A stretch of DNA of 64,000 nucleotides from Falsirhodobacter halotolerans. GTDB lineage: Bacteria; Pseudomonadota; Alphaproteobacteria; Rhodobacterales; Rhodobacteraceae. The position numbers were made by a program, and so were the translations under genes. The notes below the pieces were generated by a model that saw only the letters and a program-made list of their open reading frames with translations, searched no databases and was not told the DNA's origin. Of the stretch, positions 9,251 to 18,091 are shown in pieces; the first letter of the stretch is position 1, and each line of letters begins with the position of its first letter. The stretch is from the NCBI RefSeq assembly GCF_022899245.1, contig NZ_JALJAZ010000001.1:476501-540500 (forward strand), given 5' to 3'.

Positions 9251-10153
9251 ATGAAACACGCAGTTCTGGCCCTGATGGCCGCCACCGCCCTGTCCCCCCT
9301 CGCCGCCACGGCGCAGGAGATCACGCAGTTCAACATCGGCATTCTGGGCGGCGAGAACGCGCAGGACCGCATGAATTCCAACGAATGCTACCGCGTGGCC
9401 ATCGAAGAGGCGCTGGGCGTGCCGGTCAAGATCTTCACGCCCGCCGACTATGACGGCGTGATCCAGGGGCTGCTGGGCGGCACGCTGGACATGGCGTGGA
9501 TGGGGGCGTCGGGCTATGCCAAGATCTATCTGACGAACCCCGATGCGGTGACGCCGGTCCTGACCAAGCAGAACATGGACGGTTCCACCGGCTATTACGC
9601 CGTGGCCTTCGCCCGCGCCGACAGCGGCATCACCTCGATCGAGGATGCCAAGGGCACGTCCTTCGTCTTCGCCGATCCGAACTCCACCTCCGGCTATCTG
9701 GTGCCGGCGGCGGAACTGACCCAGACCTATGGCCCCTTGGACGACTACTTCTCCGAAGTGCGGTTTTCGGGCGGGCATGAACAGTCGATCGTCGCCGTGG
9801 CCGGTGGGGACGCCGATGCGGGCGTCAGCTGGGCCGACGGTCTGGGCGACTGGGAAGACGGCTACAACTCGGGCGCGTTCCGTCGCGCGGCCGATGCCGG
9901 GCTGGTCGACATGAACGACATCGTGCCGATCTGGCAGTCCAGGCTGATCCCCGAAGGTCCGATGGTGCTGCGCAACGCCCTGCCGCAGGGGGTGCGCGAC
10001 ACGGTGACCCAACTGACCGCCGACCTTCACGAAACCGACCGCGCCTGCGCCTATGGCGTGGCGGCGGGCGAGGCGCAGGATTTCGTCCCGGTCGATCATG
10101 CCGCCTATGACGGGATCGTCGCCGCGCGCGAGTTGGAACAGGCGAACCGCTGA
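9251..10153 (+). CDS. phnD: Phosphonate ABC transporter, periplasmic substrate-binding protein
   Basis: PhnD captures phosphonates in the periplasm. The 300-residue protein starts with a Sec signal peptide (MKHAVLALMAATALSPLAATAQ; likely cleavage after ATA or TAQ). The mature part has the PhnD pattern: FNIGILGGENAQDR, a conserved NECY segment, LGGTLDMAWMGASGYAK, FVFADPNSTSGYLVP and the second-domain EVRFSGGHEQSI. These loops bind the phosphonate group in the E. coli protein. A GGAGAG ribosome binding site precedes the ATG. Confidence 0.95.
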   Translation: MKHAVLALMAATALSPLAATAQEITQFNIGILGGENAQDRMNSNECYRVAIEEALGVPVKIFTPADYDGVIQGLLGGTLDMAWMGASGYAKIYLTNPDAVTPVLTKQNMDGSTGYYAVAFARADSGITSIEDAKGTSFVFADPNSTSGYLVPAAELTQTYGPLDDYFSEVRFSGGHEQSIVAVAGGDADAGVSWADGLGDWEDGYNSGAFRRAADAGLVDMNDIVPIWQSRLIPEGPMVLRNALPQGVRDTVTQLTADLHETDRACAYGVAAGEAQDFVPVDHAAYDGIVAARELEQANR

Positions 10154-10218
10154 TCCCACCCCGATGGACCGCCCCGACCCCGGGGCGGTCCCTTGTCCAT
10201 TCCGACCGTGAGGGGTTC

Positions 10219-11085
10219 ATGGCCGACACCGCGCCTTCCCATCCCGCGCCCGACATCCGCGGCGCCTATCTCGACATGGTGCGCCGCCGCCGGATGTATG
10301 GCGGCATCCTTCTGGTGTTCTTCGCGGCCCTGATGGTGTCGGGCTTCGATCTTGCCCAGTCGCGCAACGCGGGCGGGTTCCTGCCCGGCCTGCCCATGGT
10401 CTTCTCCTTCCCGTCCGAGGTCCTGTCCGAGGCGTGGCGCGAGCGGGCGGCCATTCCGGCCATGCTTCTGGGCCATCTGCCGTCCTTGATCGAGACGGTG
10501 AACATCGCCGCCGTCTCCACCCTGCTGGGCGGGCTGGCGGCGATGGGGCTGGCGCTTTTGTCCACGCACGGGCTGGCGCGCTGGCCCCGGCTGACGCCGG
10601 TGTTCCGCCGCATGATGGACACCACGCGCGCCATACCGGAGGTCGTGATCGCGCTGATGCTGATCTACATCCTGGGCGGCGGGCCGGTTCCGGCGGTGGC
10701 GGCCATCGCGCTGCACACGGCCGGCGCCTTGGGCAAGCTGTTTTCCGAAGTGGCCCAGAATGCCGACTTGAAACCGGTGGAGGGCCTGACCTCGGTCGGG
10801 GCCAACTGGGGGCAGCGGATGTGGCTGGGCGTCCTGCCGCAGGTCGCGCCGAACTGGACGTCCTATGCCCTGATGCGGTTCGAGATCAACGTGCGGGCCA
10901 GCGCGATCCTGGGCTTCGTCGGCTCGGGCGGGATCGGGTATGACCTGAAGATCGCGATGCAATGGGGGCAGGGGCGCTATGCCGAGGTGGTGGCGATCTT
11001 CCTGCTGCTGTTCCTGACCATCGTCGCGATCGACCGCCTGTCCGATCACGCCCGCGTCCGTTTGGTGAAGGGAGCCCTGCAATGA
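10219..11085 (+). CDS. phnE: Phosphonate ABC transporter permease 1
   Basis: The 288-residue inner-membrane permease forms half of the transport channel. It has a short cytoplasmic N-terminus, a first helix around residues 28-45 (GGILLVFFAALMVSGFDL), and the usual permease core with the coupling-loop sequence GALGKLFSEVAQNAD followed by PVEGLTSVGANWGQR. The conserved GFVGSGGIGYDL lies near the C-terminus. It is followed with a 4-base overlap by a second, longer permease gene, as in rhizobial phn clusters. Confidence 0.93.
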   Translation: MADTAPSHPAPDIRGAYLDMVRRRRMYGGILLVFFAALMVSGFDLAQSRNAGGFLPGLPMVFSFPSEVLSEAWRERAAIPAMLLGHLPSLIETVNIAAVSTLLGGLAAMGLALLSTHGLARWPRLTPVFRRMMDTTRAIPEVVIALMLIYILGGGPVPAVAAIALHTAGALGKLFSEVAQNADLKPVEGLTSVGANWGQRMWLGVLPQVAPNWTSYALMRFEINVRASAILGFVGSGGIGYDLKIAMQWGQGRYAEVVAIFLLLFLTIVAIDRLSDHARVRLVKGALQ

Positions 11086-12395
11086 CCGCCGCAATCATGG
11101 CCCCGCCGATCCTGCGCGGGTTCGCCCGTCGCCGCCTGACCGCCTTTGCCGTGCCGCTGGCGATCCTGGCCTATCTTCTCTATGCCGCGATCACCTTCGA
11201 CGTGGCGGGCCTTGCGGCCCGTGCGCGGATGGACAATGCCGCGCTGATGCTGTCGGATTTCTGGCAGCACAAGACGCATATCACCCGCGACAACCGCACC
11301 GGCGCCCTGACCGCCGCGGTGGAGGGGGAGAACAAGGGCCTCTATCCCGAAGGCCGTCTGCCCGATTATGTCACCGTGAACGGGTCCGTCACCACCATCG
11401 ATCTGGAGCGGGGCCATGTCGTCACCTATGACGCGGCGGGGGCGCGGTATCTGCATCCCGACCATGGCACCATCGACATCCGCCCCGAGGGCAACCGCCT
11501 GATCCTGACCGCGCCGCAGCCCTTGCCCGACTGGATCAACGCTTCGGACAGCCGCGTCAGCCTGACGACCGGGGCGGGCCGCTTCGCCTATACCCGATCC
11601 AAGGTGGAGACCTTCCGCTATTCCCCCGGCTGGCCGCTGTTCTTCTTCACGCTCGACAGCCCTTGGGCGTTCATGACCTGGGGGGAGATCGGCGCCGCCG
11701 CGCTGTGGGGCGAGCGGTTGGATCCGGCGCGATCCAACATCGCAAGCATGGCGCAGGATTTCTGGACCAACGCGATGTGGCGGCATGGCGACGTGTTCTG
11801 GGCGATCATGGAAACCATCCTGATGGCCTTTCTGGGCACGATGGGGGCGGCGATCCTGTCCCTGCCGCTGGCCTTCATGGCGGCGCGCAACATGAATCCG
11901 CTGGGGCCGGTGCGCTTCGGGCTGCGGCGGGTGTTCGATTTCATCCGCGGGGTGGACGCGCTGATCTGGACCATCGTTCTGGCCCGCGCCTTCGGCCCCG
12001 GCCCGATGACCGGCGCGCTGGCCATCCTGCTGACCGACACCGGCAGCTTCGGCAAGCTATTCTCCGAGGTGCTGGAAAACATCGACGAAAAGCAGGTGGA
12101 GGGCGTGCGGTCCACCGGCGCGGGGGCTGTGGCGCGGGCCCGGTTCGGGGTGATCCCGCAGGTGACGCCGGTGCTGCTGTCGCAGGTGCTGTATTTCCTT
12201 GAGGCCAACACCCGCGGGGCCACGGTGATCGGGGCCATCGTCGGCGGGGGGATCGGCCTGTTGTTGACGCAGGCGATCCAGACGCAGAAGGATTGGGAGG
12301 ATGTGGCCTATTACATGGTGCTGATCGTGCTGACCATCATCGCGATGGACAGCCTGTCGGGCTGGCTGCGCCGCAAGCTGATCCGGGGGCACTGA
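11082..12395 (+). CDS. phnE: Phosphonate ABC transporter permease 2 with large periplasmic insert
   Basis: This 437-residue permease is about 150 residues longer than PhnE1. The first helix (about residues 18-36) is followed by an extra hydrophilic region, roughly 40-205, before the permease core. The core repeats the PhnE signature GSFGKLFSEVLENID, then QVEGVRSTGAG, and ends with ATVIGAIVGGGIGLLL. The insert should lie in the periplasm and could contact PhnD. The ATG overlaps the phnE1 stop, and its own stop overlaps the next start. Confidence 0.9.
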   Translation: MTAAIMAPPILRGFARRRLTAFAVPLAILAYLLYAAITFDVAGLAARARMDNAALMLSDFWQHKTHITRDNRTGALTAAVEGENKGLYPEGRLPDYVTVNGSVTTIDLERGHVVTYDAAGARYLHPDHGTIDIRPEGNRLILTAPQPLPDWINASDSRVSLTTGAGRFAYTRSKVETFRYSPGWPLFFFTLDSPWAFMTWGEIGAAALWGERLDPARSNIASMAQDFWTNAMWRHGDVFWAIMETILMAFLGTMGAAILSLPLAFMAARNMNPLGPVRFGLRRVFDFIRGVDALIWTIVLARAFGPGPMTGALAILLTDTGSFGKLFSEVLENIDEKQVEGVRSTGAGAVARARFGVIPQVTPVLLSQVLYFLEANTRGATVIGAIVGGGIGLLLTQAIQTQKDWEDVAYYMVLIVLTIIAMDSLSGWLRRKLIRGH

Positions 12396-13012
12396 TGCCG
12401 AAACTTTCTGCCGACGTGCCGCTGATCCATCCGGGCGCGGTGGTGACCGCCTCCACCCTCGGGCGGTTCTGCGAGGTGGGGGAGGGCGCGCGCCTGCTTG
12501 CCACCGATCTGGGCGACTATGCCTATTGCGAACGGTTGTGCGACATCGCCAACGCGTCGGTGGGCAAATTCGCCAACATCGCCGCCCTGTGCCGCATCGG
12601 GCCGACCGATCACCCGATGCACACGGCCAGCCTGCATCACTTCCTGTATCGCGCCAGCTACTACTGGGACGACGCCGAGGATGACGCCGAGTTCTTCGCC
12701 GCCCGTGCGGCGCGGCGGACGGTGATCGGGCCGGACACCTGGCTGGGCCACGGCGCGATCGTGAAGCCGGACGTGACCATCGGCGCGGGGGCCATCGTCG
12801 CCTCGGGTGCGGTGGTGACGAAGGACGTGGCCCCCTACATGATCGTGGCGGGGGTGCCGGCGGTGCCGCTGCGCGCGCGGTTCACGGCCGATGTGGCCGA
12901 CCGCCTTTTGGCGCTGGCGTGGTGGGATTGGGATCACGCCCGCCTGCGCCGCGCCCTGACCGACTTCCGCAGCCTGCCGGCCGAGGCGTTTCTGGAGATG
13001 TATGGCGGTTAG
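12395..13012 (+). CDS. Hexapeptide-repeat acyltransferase of the phosphonate cluster
   Basis: The 205-residue protein is a left-handed beta-helix (hexapeptide repeat) transferase of the DapH/GlmU-like group often found in phn operons. The C-terminal half shows GAIVKPDVTIGAGAIVASG repeats, and HPMHTASLHHFLYRAS is typical of this phosphonate-associated subfamily. The acceptor is unknown; acetylation of an aminophosphonate would be an analogy with PhnO, not something shown here. The start overlaps the phnE2 stop (TGATG) and its 3' end overlaps phnF by 4 bases. Confidence 0.85.
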   Translation: MPKLSADVPLIHPGAVVTASTLGRFCEVGEGARLLATDLGDYAYCERLCDIANASVGKFANIAALCRIGPTDHPMHTASLHHFLYRASYYWDDAEDDAEFFAARAARRTVIGPDTWLGHGAIVKPDVTIGAGAIVASGAVVTKDVAPYMIVAGVPAVPLRARFTADVADRLLALAWWDWDHARLRRALTDFRSLPAEAFLEMYGG

Positions 13013-13719
13013 TCGGCGTTCACCGTCAGCGTCACGCGGTCGCCCGCGAACCAGGTCGTGCCGTATTCGACGGGGTGGCCGTCCGCATCCAGATTGATCG
13101 CCACCGTGCGCAGAACCGGCGCGCCCTGCGGCACCTCCAGCGCAAGGGCCATCGTGGCCGGGGCGATCTTGGCCGTCAGGCGGGTTTCGGCGCGGGTGTA
13201 ATCGGCCACCCCGCAGGCCGCAAGCGCCCGGGTGACGGAGGTGTCGGCGCGCAGGTGGTCGGCAAGGGTCGGAAACCGCGTGGCGTCGAACACCGACCGG
13301 AACACCGCCAGGGGCTGCCCATCGGCCAGCGACACCCCTTCCATCACATGCACGGGCGCGCCGGGGGGCAGGCGCAGGGCCGCCGCCTCTTCCGCGTCGC
13401 AGGCGCGGATGTCCAGCCGGGTCAGCCGCCGAGACGCCGTCCGCCCCGAGGCGGCCAAGTTCTGATGAAAGCGCACCCGTCGCCCCAGGGGATATTCGGT
13501 CGGGGTGGCCGTGACGAACACCCCCGCCCCTTGCCGCGTGCGCAGCGTCCCGGCGGCGACCAGCGACTTCACCGCGTGCCGCACCGTGTGGCGGTTGACG
13601 CCGAACCGGGTCGCAAGCTCCCCCTCGGTCGGCAGGCGGTCGCCGGGGCGGTAATGGCCGTCCGTGATGTCCGTCTGTAACGTGGCGGCGATGGAGGTCC
13701 AGATCGGTTTGCGTGTCAT
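13009..13719 (-). CDS. phnF: GntR/HutC-type phosphonate regulator
   Basis: PhnF is the local transcriptional repressor of phosphonate genes. The 236-residue protein has an N-terminal GntR winged helix (about residues 8-75, including LATRFGVNRHTVRHAVKSL) and a C-terminal UTRA effector-binding domain that senses a ligand. It is transcribed divergently from phnG, and the 102-base region between them holds HutC-like half sites and an inverted repeat (13768-13799). This position suggests control of both phnF itself and the phnG-M chain. Confidence 0.92.
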   Translation of the reverse strand: MTRKPIWTSIAATLQTDITDGHYRPGDRLPTEGELATRFGVNRHTVRHAVKSLVAAGTLRTRQGAGVFVTATPTEYPLGRRVRFHQNLAASGRTASRRLTRLDIRACDAEEAAALRLPPGAPVHVMEGVSLADGQPLAVFRSVFDATRFPTLADHLRADTSVTRALAACGVADYTRAETRLTAKIAPATMALALEVPQGAPVLRTVAINLDADGHPVEYGTTWFAGDRVTLTVNAD

Positions 13720-13767
13720 TGAATGTTCACAACTCGGCGCTTGAGCCGAATCCTCCTTCGCGCTATC

Positions 13768-13799
13768 ACTTGTCTAGTTGTATAGGAATCTGGACAAGT
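13768..13799. promoter_or_regulatory. Candidate PhnF operator
   Basis: Perfect 7-base inverted arms ACTTGTC (13768-13774) and GACAAGT (13793-13799) flank an 18-base centre. Two half sites, GTCTAG (13772-13777) and GTATAG (13780-13785), match the first six bases of the GTMTAKAC consensus known for HutC-type GntR regulators. The site ends 22 bases before the phnG ATG, a fitting place for repression. Confidence 0.5.
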
Positions 13800-13821
13800 C
13801 AGCAAGATGTCGAGGTGGAGC

Positions 13822-14256
13822 ATGGCACACGGGAACGAGATGCGAGCCAGTTGGATGGCCGTGCTGGCCAAGGCCCCCTCCGGGCGGTTGGCCGCGCTGA
13901 TGCCGGACCTGCCCGCCCATGATATCCTGCGCGCGCCGGAAATCGGGGCGATCATGGTCGAAGGGCGCATCGGCGGCACCGGCGCGCGGTTCAATCTGGG
14001 CGAGATGACCGTTACGCGCTGTTCGGTCCGGCTGGACGGGGCCGAGGGCCATGCCTGCATTCAGGGGCGCGACAAGGACCACGCCCGCCGGGCCGCGGTT
14101 CTGGACGCGCTGATGCAGGGGGGCGCTGCGGCGCGGATCCGGGCGGAGGTTCTGGATCCCTTGACCGGGGCCGCCACCGCCACCCGCCGCGCCCGCGCCG
14201 AAAAGGCCGCCGCAACCAAGGTGGAGTTCTTCACGATGATGCGGGGGGAGGATTGA
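13822..14256 (+). CDS. phnG: C–P lyase core subunit PhnG
   Basis: PhnG is part of the PhnGHIJ core complex; with PhnI, PhnH and PhnL it attaches phosphonate to the ribose of ATP. The 144-residue protein has family segments RASWMAVLAKAP, MVEGRIGGTGARFNLGEMTV and a C-terminal KVEFFTMMRGE. The ATG at 13822 is preferred over one at 13807 because GGTGGAG sits directly upstream at normal spacing. It is the first gene of the main phn chain and its stop overlaps phnH. Confidence 0.93.
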   Translation: MAHGNEMRASWMAVLAKAPSGRLAALMPDLPAHDILRAPEIGAIMVEGRIGGTGARFNLGEMTVTRCSVRLDGAEGHACIQGRDKDHARRAAVLDALMQGGAAARIRAEVLDPLTGAATATRRARAEKAAATKVEFFTMMRGED

Positions 14257-14822
14257 TGACCGCGCACACCCTGTCCGGCGGGTTCGCCGATCCCGCCCGC
14301 CAATCCGCCCACGCCTTTCGCGCGGTGATGGAGGCGATGGCCCGCCCCGGCACGTTGCACGACCTGACGGGGGCCGTCGCGCCGGGCCTGTCGGTGGCGG
14401 CGGCGACCGTGATCTTGACCCTGACCGACGGCACGACGCCCCTGCATCTGGCAGGGGCTGCGGACACCGAGGCGCTGCGCCGCTGGGTCGCGTTCCACAC
14501 CGGTGCGCCGCTGGTGGGGGCCGAGCAGGCGGCCTTTGCCGTCGGGCGCTGGGCGGATCTTCTGCCGGTGGACCGGTTTTCCGTGGGCGTCCCCGCCTAT
14601 CCCGACCGGTCGGCCACGCTGATCGTGGAGGTGCCGACCCTTTCGGCCATGGGGCCTCGCCTGACCGGGCCGGGGATCGCAACGGCGGCCACTCTGGCCC
14701 TGCCCGACATCGCCGCGTTTCAGGCCAACCGGGCGCTGTTCCCGCTGGGCTTCGACACGATCCTGACCTGCGGCGCGCGGCTGGCCGCCCTGACGCGCAG
14801 CACGAATGTGGAGGCCGTCTGA
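14256..14822 (+). CDS. phnH: C–P lyase core subunit PhnH
   Basis: PhnH is a PLP-transferase-fold protein without PLP that completes the core complex. The 188 residues include the opening GGFADPARQSAHAFRAVMEAMARPG, which is diagnostic, and a C-terminal FPLGFDTILTCG segment. The ATG at 14256 overlaps the phnG stop; a TTG three bases upstream is a weaker alternative. The stop overlaps the phnI start. Confidence 0.94.
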   Translation: MTAHTLSGGFADPARQSAHAFRAVMEAMARPGTLHDLTGAVAPGLSVAAATVILTLTDGTTPLHLAGAADTEALRRWVAFHTGAPLVGAEQAAFAVGRWADLLPVDRFSVGVPAYPDRSATLIVEVPTLSAMGPRLTGPGIATAATLALPDIAAFQANRALFPLGFDTILTCGARLAALTRSTNVEAV

Positions 14823-15907
14823 TGTATGTTGCCGTGAAAGGGGGCGAACGCGCGATCGACGCCGCCCACGCCTGGCTGGCCGAGGAACGTCGCGGCGACC
14901 GGGCGGTGGCCGACCTGACCGTCCCGCAGATCCGCGAACAGTTGGCGCTGGCGGTGGATCGGGTGATGGCCGAAGGCTCGCTCTATGATCCCGATCTGGC
15001 GGCGCTGGCGATCAAGCAGGCGCGGGGGGATCTGATCGAGGCGGTCTTCCTTATCCGCGCCTATCGCACCACCCTGCCGCGTTTCGGATCGTCCCGCCCG
15101 GTGGACACCGCCGCGATGGCGGTGGACCGGCGCGTGTCGGCCACGTTCAAGGATCTGCCCGGCGGGCAGGTTCTGGGCCCGACCTTCGATTACACCCACC
15201 GCCTGCTGGATTTCGCCCTGATGGCCGAAGGGGAGGCTCCCACCGCCGCCCCGACCGCGCCGCCCCGCGACGAACCCGTCCCCCATGTCATGGGCCTTCT
15301 GGACCGCGACGGCCTGATCGAGGCGGAGGCGCCGGACGACGCGCCGCCCACCGACCTGACCCGCACCCCGCTGGACCTGCCCGCCGACCGCGCGGTGCGG
15401 TTGCAGGCGTTGACGCGGGGGGATGAGGGGTTCGTCCTCTCGCTCGCCTATTCCACGCAGCGGGGATACGGGCGCACCCACGCCTTCGTGGGCGAATTGC
15501 GAATCGGGCGCGTGGCGGTCTGCGTCGATCTGCCCGAACTGGGCTTCGCGGTGGAGGTGGGCGAGATCGAACTGACCGAATGCGAGACGGTGAACCAGTT
15601 CAAGGGATCCAGGACCGAGCCGCCGCAATTCACCCGCGGCTATGGCCTCGTAATGGGGCAAAGCGAACGAAAGGCCATTTCCATGAGCTTGGTGGACCGC
15701 GCCCTGCGCTGGCAGGATCTGGGCGAGGATTTCGTCGGCGCGCCGGCGCAGGATCCTGAATTCGTCCTGTCCCATTGCGACAACATTCAGGCGACGGGGT
15801 TTCTGGAACATATCAAGCTGCCCCATTACGTCGATTTTCAGGCGGAACTGGAACTCGTCCGCCGGTTGCGCGCCGAGGCCATGGCGGGGCAGGAGGCTGC
15901 GGAATGA
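14822..15907 (+). CDS. phnI: C–P lyase core subunit PhnI
   Basis: PhnI acts as a nucleosidase that, with the other core proteins, exchanges adenine of ATP for methylphosphonate to form ribose 1-phosphonate 5-triphosphate. The 361-residue length is normal. Typical segments are MYVAVKGGERAIDAAHAWL at the N-terminus, DYTHRLLDFALMAEGE, GYGRTHAFVGELRIG and GYGLVMGQSERKAISMSLVDRAL. It is coupled to phnH by an overlapping stop and start, and to the HAD gene by ATGA. Confidence 0.95.
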   Translation: MYVAVKGGERAIDAAHAWLAEERRGDRAVADLTVPQIREQLALAVDRVMAEGSLYDPDLAALAIKQARGDLIEAVFLIRAYRTTLPRFGSSRPVDTAAMAVDRRVSATFKDLPGGQVLGPTFDYTHRLLDFALMAEGEAPTAAPTAPPRDEPVPHVMGLLDRDGLIEAEAPDDAPPTDLTRTPLDLPADRAVRLQALTRGDEGFVLSLAYSTQRGYGRTHAFVGELRIGRVAVCVDLPELGFAVEVGEIELTECETVNQFKGSRTEPPQFTRGYGLVMGQSERKAISMSLVDRALRWQDLGEDFVGAPAQDPEFVLSHCDNIQATGFLEHIKLPHYVDFQAELELVRRLRAEAMAGQEAAE

Positions 15908-16482
15908 ACATTGTTTTCGACATCGGCAACGTGCTGATCCGGTGGGATGCGGCGCTGGCCTTTCCGGATCACGACGCCGAGGCGTTTCTGGCCCGCATCG
16001 ATTTCCCCGCCCTGAACCTGCGCGGCGACGGGGGGGAGAGCTTTGCCGATCTGGCGCAAGAGATCGCGGACCCGGACGACCGTGCGCTGTTCCTGACCTA
16101 TCTGGCCAATTACGCCCGCACCATCGCCCAACCGATCGAGGGGACATGGGCGCTGATGGACCGCCTGCGGGCCCGCGGTCATGCGATCCACGCCATCACC
16201 AACTGGTCGGCAGAGACATGGCCGACGGGCGTCGCCACCCATCCGCGCCTTGCCACCAGCTTTGCCACCACCATCGTGTCGGGAGAGGAGGGGGTGGTCA
16301 AACCCGCCCCCGCGATCTTCGCCGCGTTATGCGCGCGCGCGGGCGTGGCCCCCGACACCTGCGTCTTCATCGACGACAGCGCGGCCAATGCGGCCGGGGC
16401 GCGCGCCTTCGGGATGGACGCCATCCATTTCACCACGCCCGAGGCGTTGGAAGCCGCGCTGATCGAAAGGGGTTTGCTGTGA
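15904..16482 (+). CDS. HAD family hydrolase inside the phn operon
   Basis: The 192-residue protein is a HAD phosphatase of the YihX/haloacid dehalogenase-like branch. Motif I is FDIGNVL (nucleophile Asp6, with Gly in place of the usual second Asp, as in YihX-type enzymes), motif II is the ITNWS region, motif III includes the lysine in GVVKPAP, and motif IV is FIDDSAAN. It overlaps phnI by four bases and phnJ by four bases, so it is made together with the C–P lyase core. Its substrate is unknown; a sugar phosphate of the phosphonate pathway is the natural guess. Confidence 0.85.
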   Translation: MNIVFDIGNVLIRWDAALAFPDHDAEAFLARIDFPALNLRGDGGESFADLAQEIADPDDRALFLTYLANYARTIAQPIEGTWALMDRLRARGHAIHAITNWSAETWPTGVATHPRLATSFATTIVSGEEGVVKPAPAIFAALCARAGVAPDTCVFIDDSAANAAGARAFGMDAIHFTTPEALEAALIERGLL

Positions 16483-17318
16483 GCGATTACAACTTCGCCT
16501 ATCTGGACGAACAGACCAAGCGCATGATCCGCCGCGCCCTGCTGAAGGCGCTGGCGATCCCCGGATATCAGGTGCCCTTCGCCAGCCGCGAGATGCCGAT
16601 GCCTTACGGCTGGGGCACGGGCGGGGTGCAGGTGACGGCGGCCTGCCTGACCCCCGACGACCGGTTGAAGGTGATCGACCAGGGCGCGGACGACACGACG
16701 AACGCCGTGTCCATCCGCCGCTTCTTCCAGCGCACGGCGGGCGTGGCCGTGACCGAGGCGACGGCGGATGCCACGGTGATCCAGACCCGCCACCGCATCC
16801 CCGAACGCCCGCTGACCGAAGGGCAGATCCTTGTCTATCAGGTGCCGATCCCCGAACCCCTGCGCTTTCTGGAACCGCGCGAGACCGAGACCCGCAAGAT
16901 GCACGAGCTGGAGGAATACGGCCTGATGCATGTCAAACTCTATGAGGACATCGCCCGGCACGGCGCGATCGCGACCAGCTATGCCTATCCGGTGAAGGTG
17001 GAGGGGCGCTATGTCATGGACCCGTCGCCGATCCCGAAGTTCGACAATCCGAAACTGGGCGGCAATGCGGCGATCCAGCTGTTCGGGGCGGGGCGCGAAA
17101 GCCGCATCTATGCCCTGCCGCCCTATACCGACGTGGTCAGCCTGGATTTCGAGGATCATCCCTTCGTGGCCTCCAAGGCCGATCACGCCTGCGATCTGTG
17201 CGGGGCCACGGACAGCTATCTGGACGAGGTGATCACCGACGATCAGGGCCGCCGGATGTATGTCTGCTCCGACACCGATTTCTGCGGCGGGCGCGTGGCC
17301 CTGCGGGAGGTGGCGTGA
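16479..17318 (+). CDS. phnJ: Alpha-D-ribose 1-methylphosphonate 5-phosphate C–P lyase
   Basis: PhnJ is the radical SAM enzyme that breaks the carbon–phosphorus bond. The 279-residue protein keeps all residues known to matter in E. coli with a constant offset of three: the Fe-S ligands Cys238, Cys241, Cys263 and Cys269, and Gly29, the glycyl-radical position in IPGYQ. The GTG start overlaps the HAD stop and fits that numbering; there is no closer ATG. The stop overlaps the phnK start, so HAD, PhnJ and PhnK are translationally linked. Confidence 0.96.
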   Translation: MSDYNFAYLDEQTKRMIRRALLKALAIPGYQVPFASREMPMPYGWGTGGVQVTAACLTPDDRLKVIDQGADDTTNAVSIRRFFQRTAGVAVTEATADATVIQTRHRIPERPLTEGQILVYQVPIPEPLRFLEPRETETRKMHELEEYGLMHVKLYEDIARHGAIATSYAYPVKVEGRYVMDPSPIPKFDNPKLGGNAAIQLFGAGRESRIYALPPYTDVVSLDFEDHPFVASKADHACDLCGATDSYLDEVITDDQGRRMYVCSDTDFCGGRVALREVA

Positions 17319-18091
17319 TGGACGGTGCGCACATGGCCCGGCCGCTGCTGCGGGTCGAGGGGCTGACCAAACGTTATGGCCCGCGCATCGGCTGCGCGGA
17401 TGTGGGGTTCGATCTGTGGCCGGGCGAGGTTCTGGGCATCGTGGGAGAAAGCGGGTCGGGAAAGTCCACGCTTTTGTCCTGCCTGTCGGGCATGGCGCGC
17501 CCTGATGAGGGACGGATCCTGTGGGACGGGCGCGACGTGCTGACCTTTTCCGAGGCGGAGCGGCGGCGTCTGCTGCGCGGCGACTGGGCCTATGTCCACC
17601 AGAACCCGCGCGACGGGCTGCGGATGGGCGTCAGCGCGGGCGGCAATGTGGGCGAGCGGCTGATGGCCGTGGGCCAGCGCCATTACGGCGACATCCGCGC
17701 CACCGCCACCGACTGGCTGGGCCGGGTGGAGATCGCGGCCGACCGGATGGACGACCGGCCTTCGGCCTTTTCCGGCGGGATGCAGCAACGGTTGCAGATC
17801 GCCCGCAATCTGGTGACCGGCCCGCGTCTGGTGTTCATGGACGAACCCACGGGGGGGCTGGATGTCAGCGTGCAGGCGCGTCTTCTGGACCTGCTGCGCG
17901 GGCTGGTGCGCGACCTGGGCCTGTCGGTGGTGATCGTGACGCACGATCTGGCGGTGGTGCGGCTGCTGGCCGACCGGCTGATGGTGATGAAATCGGGCCG
18001 TGTGGTGGAAACGGGCCTGACCGATCAGGTGCTGGACGATCCGCAGCACGCCTATACCCAACTTCTCGTATCTTCCGTATTGCAGGTGTGA
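17318..18091 (+). CDS. phnK: Phosphonate C–P lyase system ABC-type protein PhnK
   Basis: PhnK resembles an ABC transporter ATPase but binds the C–P lyase core and drives its opening with ATP. The 257-residue protein has Walker [10 protein letters not shown] at 43-51, the signature [14 protein letters not shown], Walker [13 protein letters not shown], and a final switch histidine in VTHDLAVVR. The ATG at 17318 overlaps the phnJ stop; an internal ATG at 17333 is the alternative. The stop overlaps the phnL start. Confidence 0.94.
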   Translation: MDGAHMARPLLRVEGLTKRYGPRIGCADVGFDLWPGEVLGIVGESGSGKSTLLSCLSGMARPDEGRILWDGRDVLTFSEAERRRLLRGDWAYVHQNPRDGLRMGVSAGGNVGERLMAVGQRHYGDIRATATDWLGRVEIAADRMDDRPSAFSGGMQQRLQIARNLVTGPRLVFMDEPTGGLDVSVQARLLDLLRGLVRDLGLSVVIVTHDLAVVRLLADRLMVMKSGRVVETGLTDQVLDDPQHAYTQLLVSSVLQV

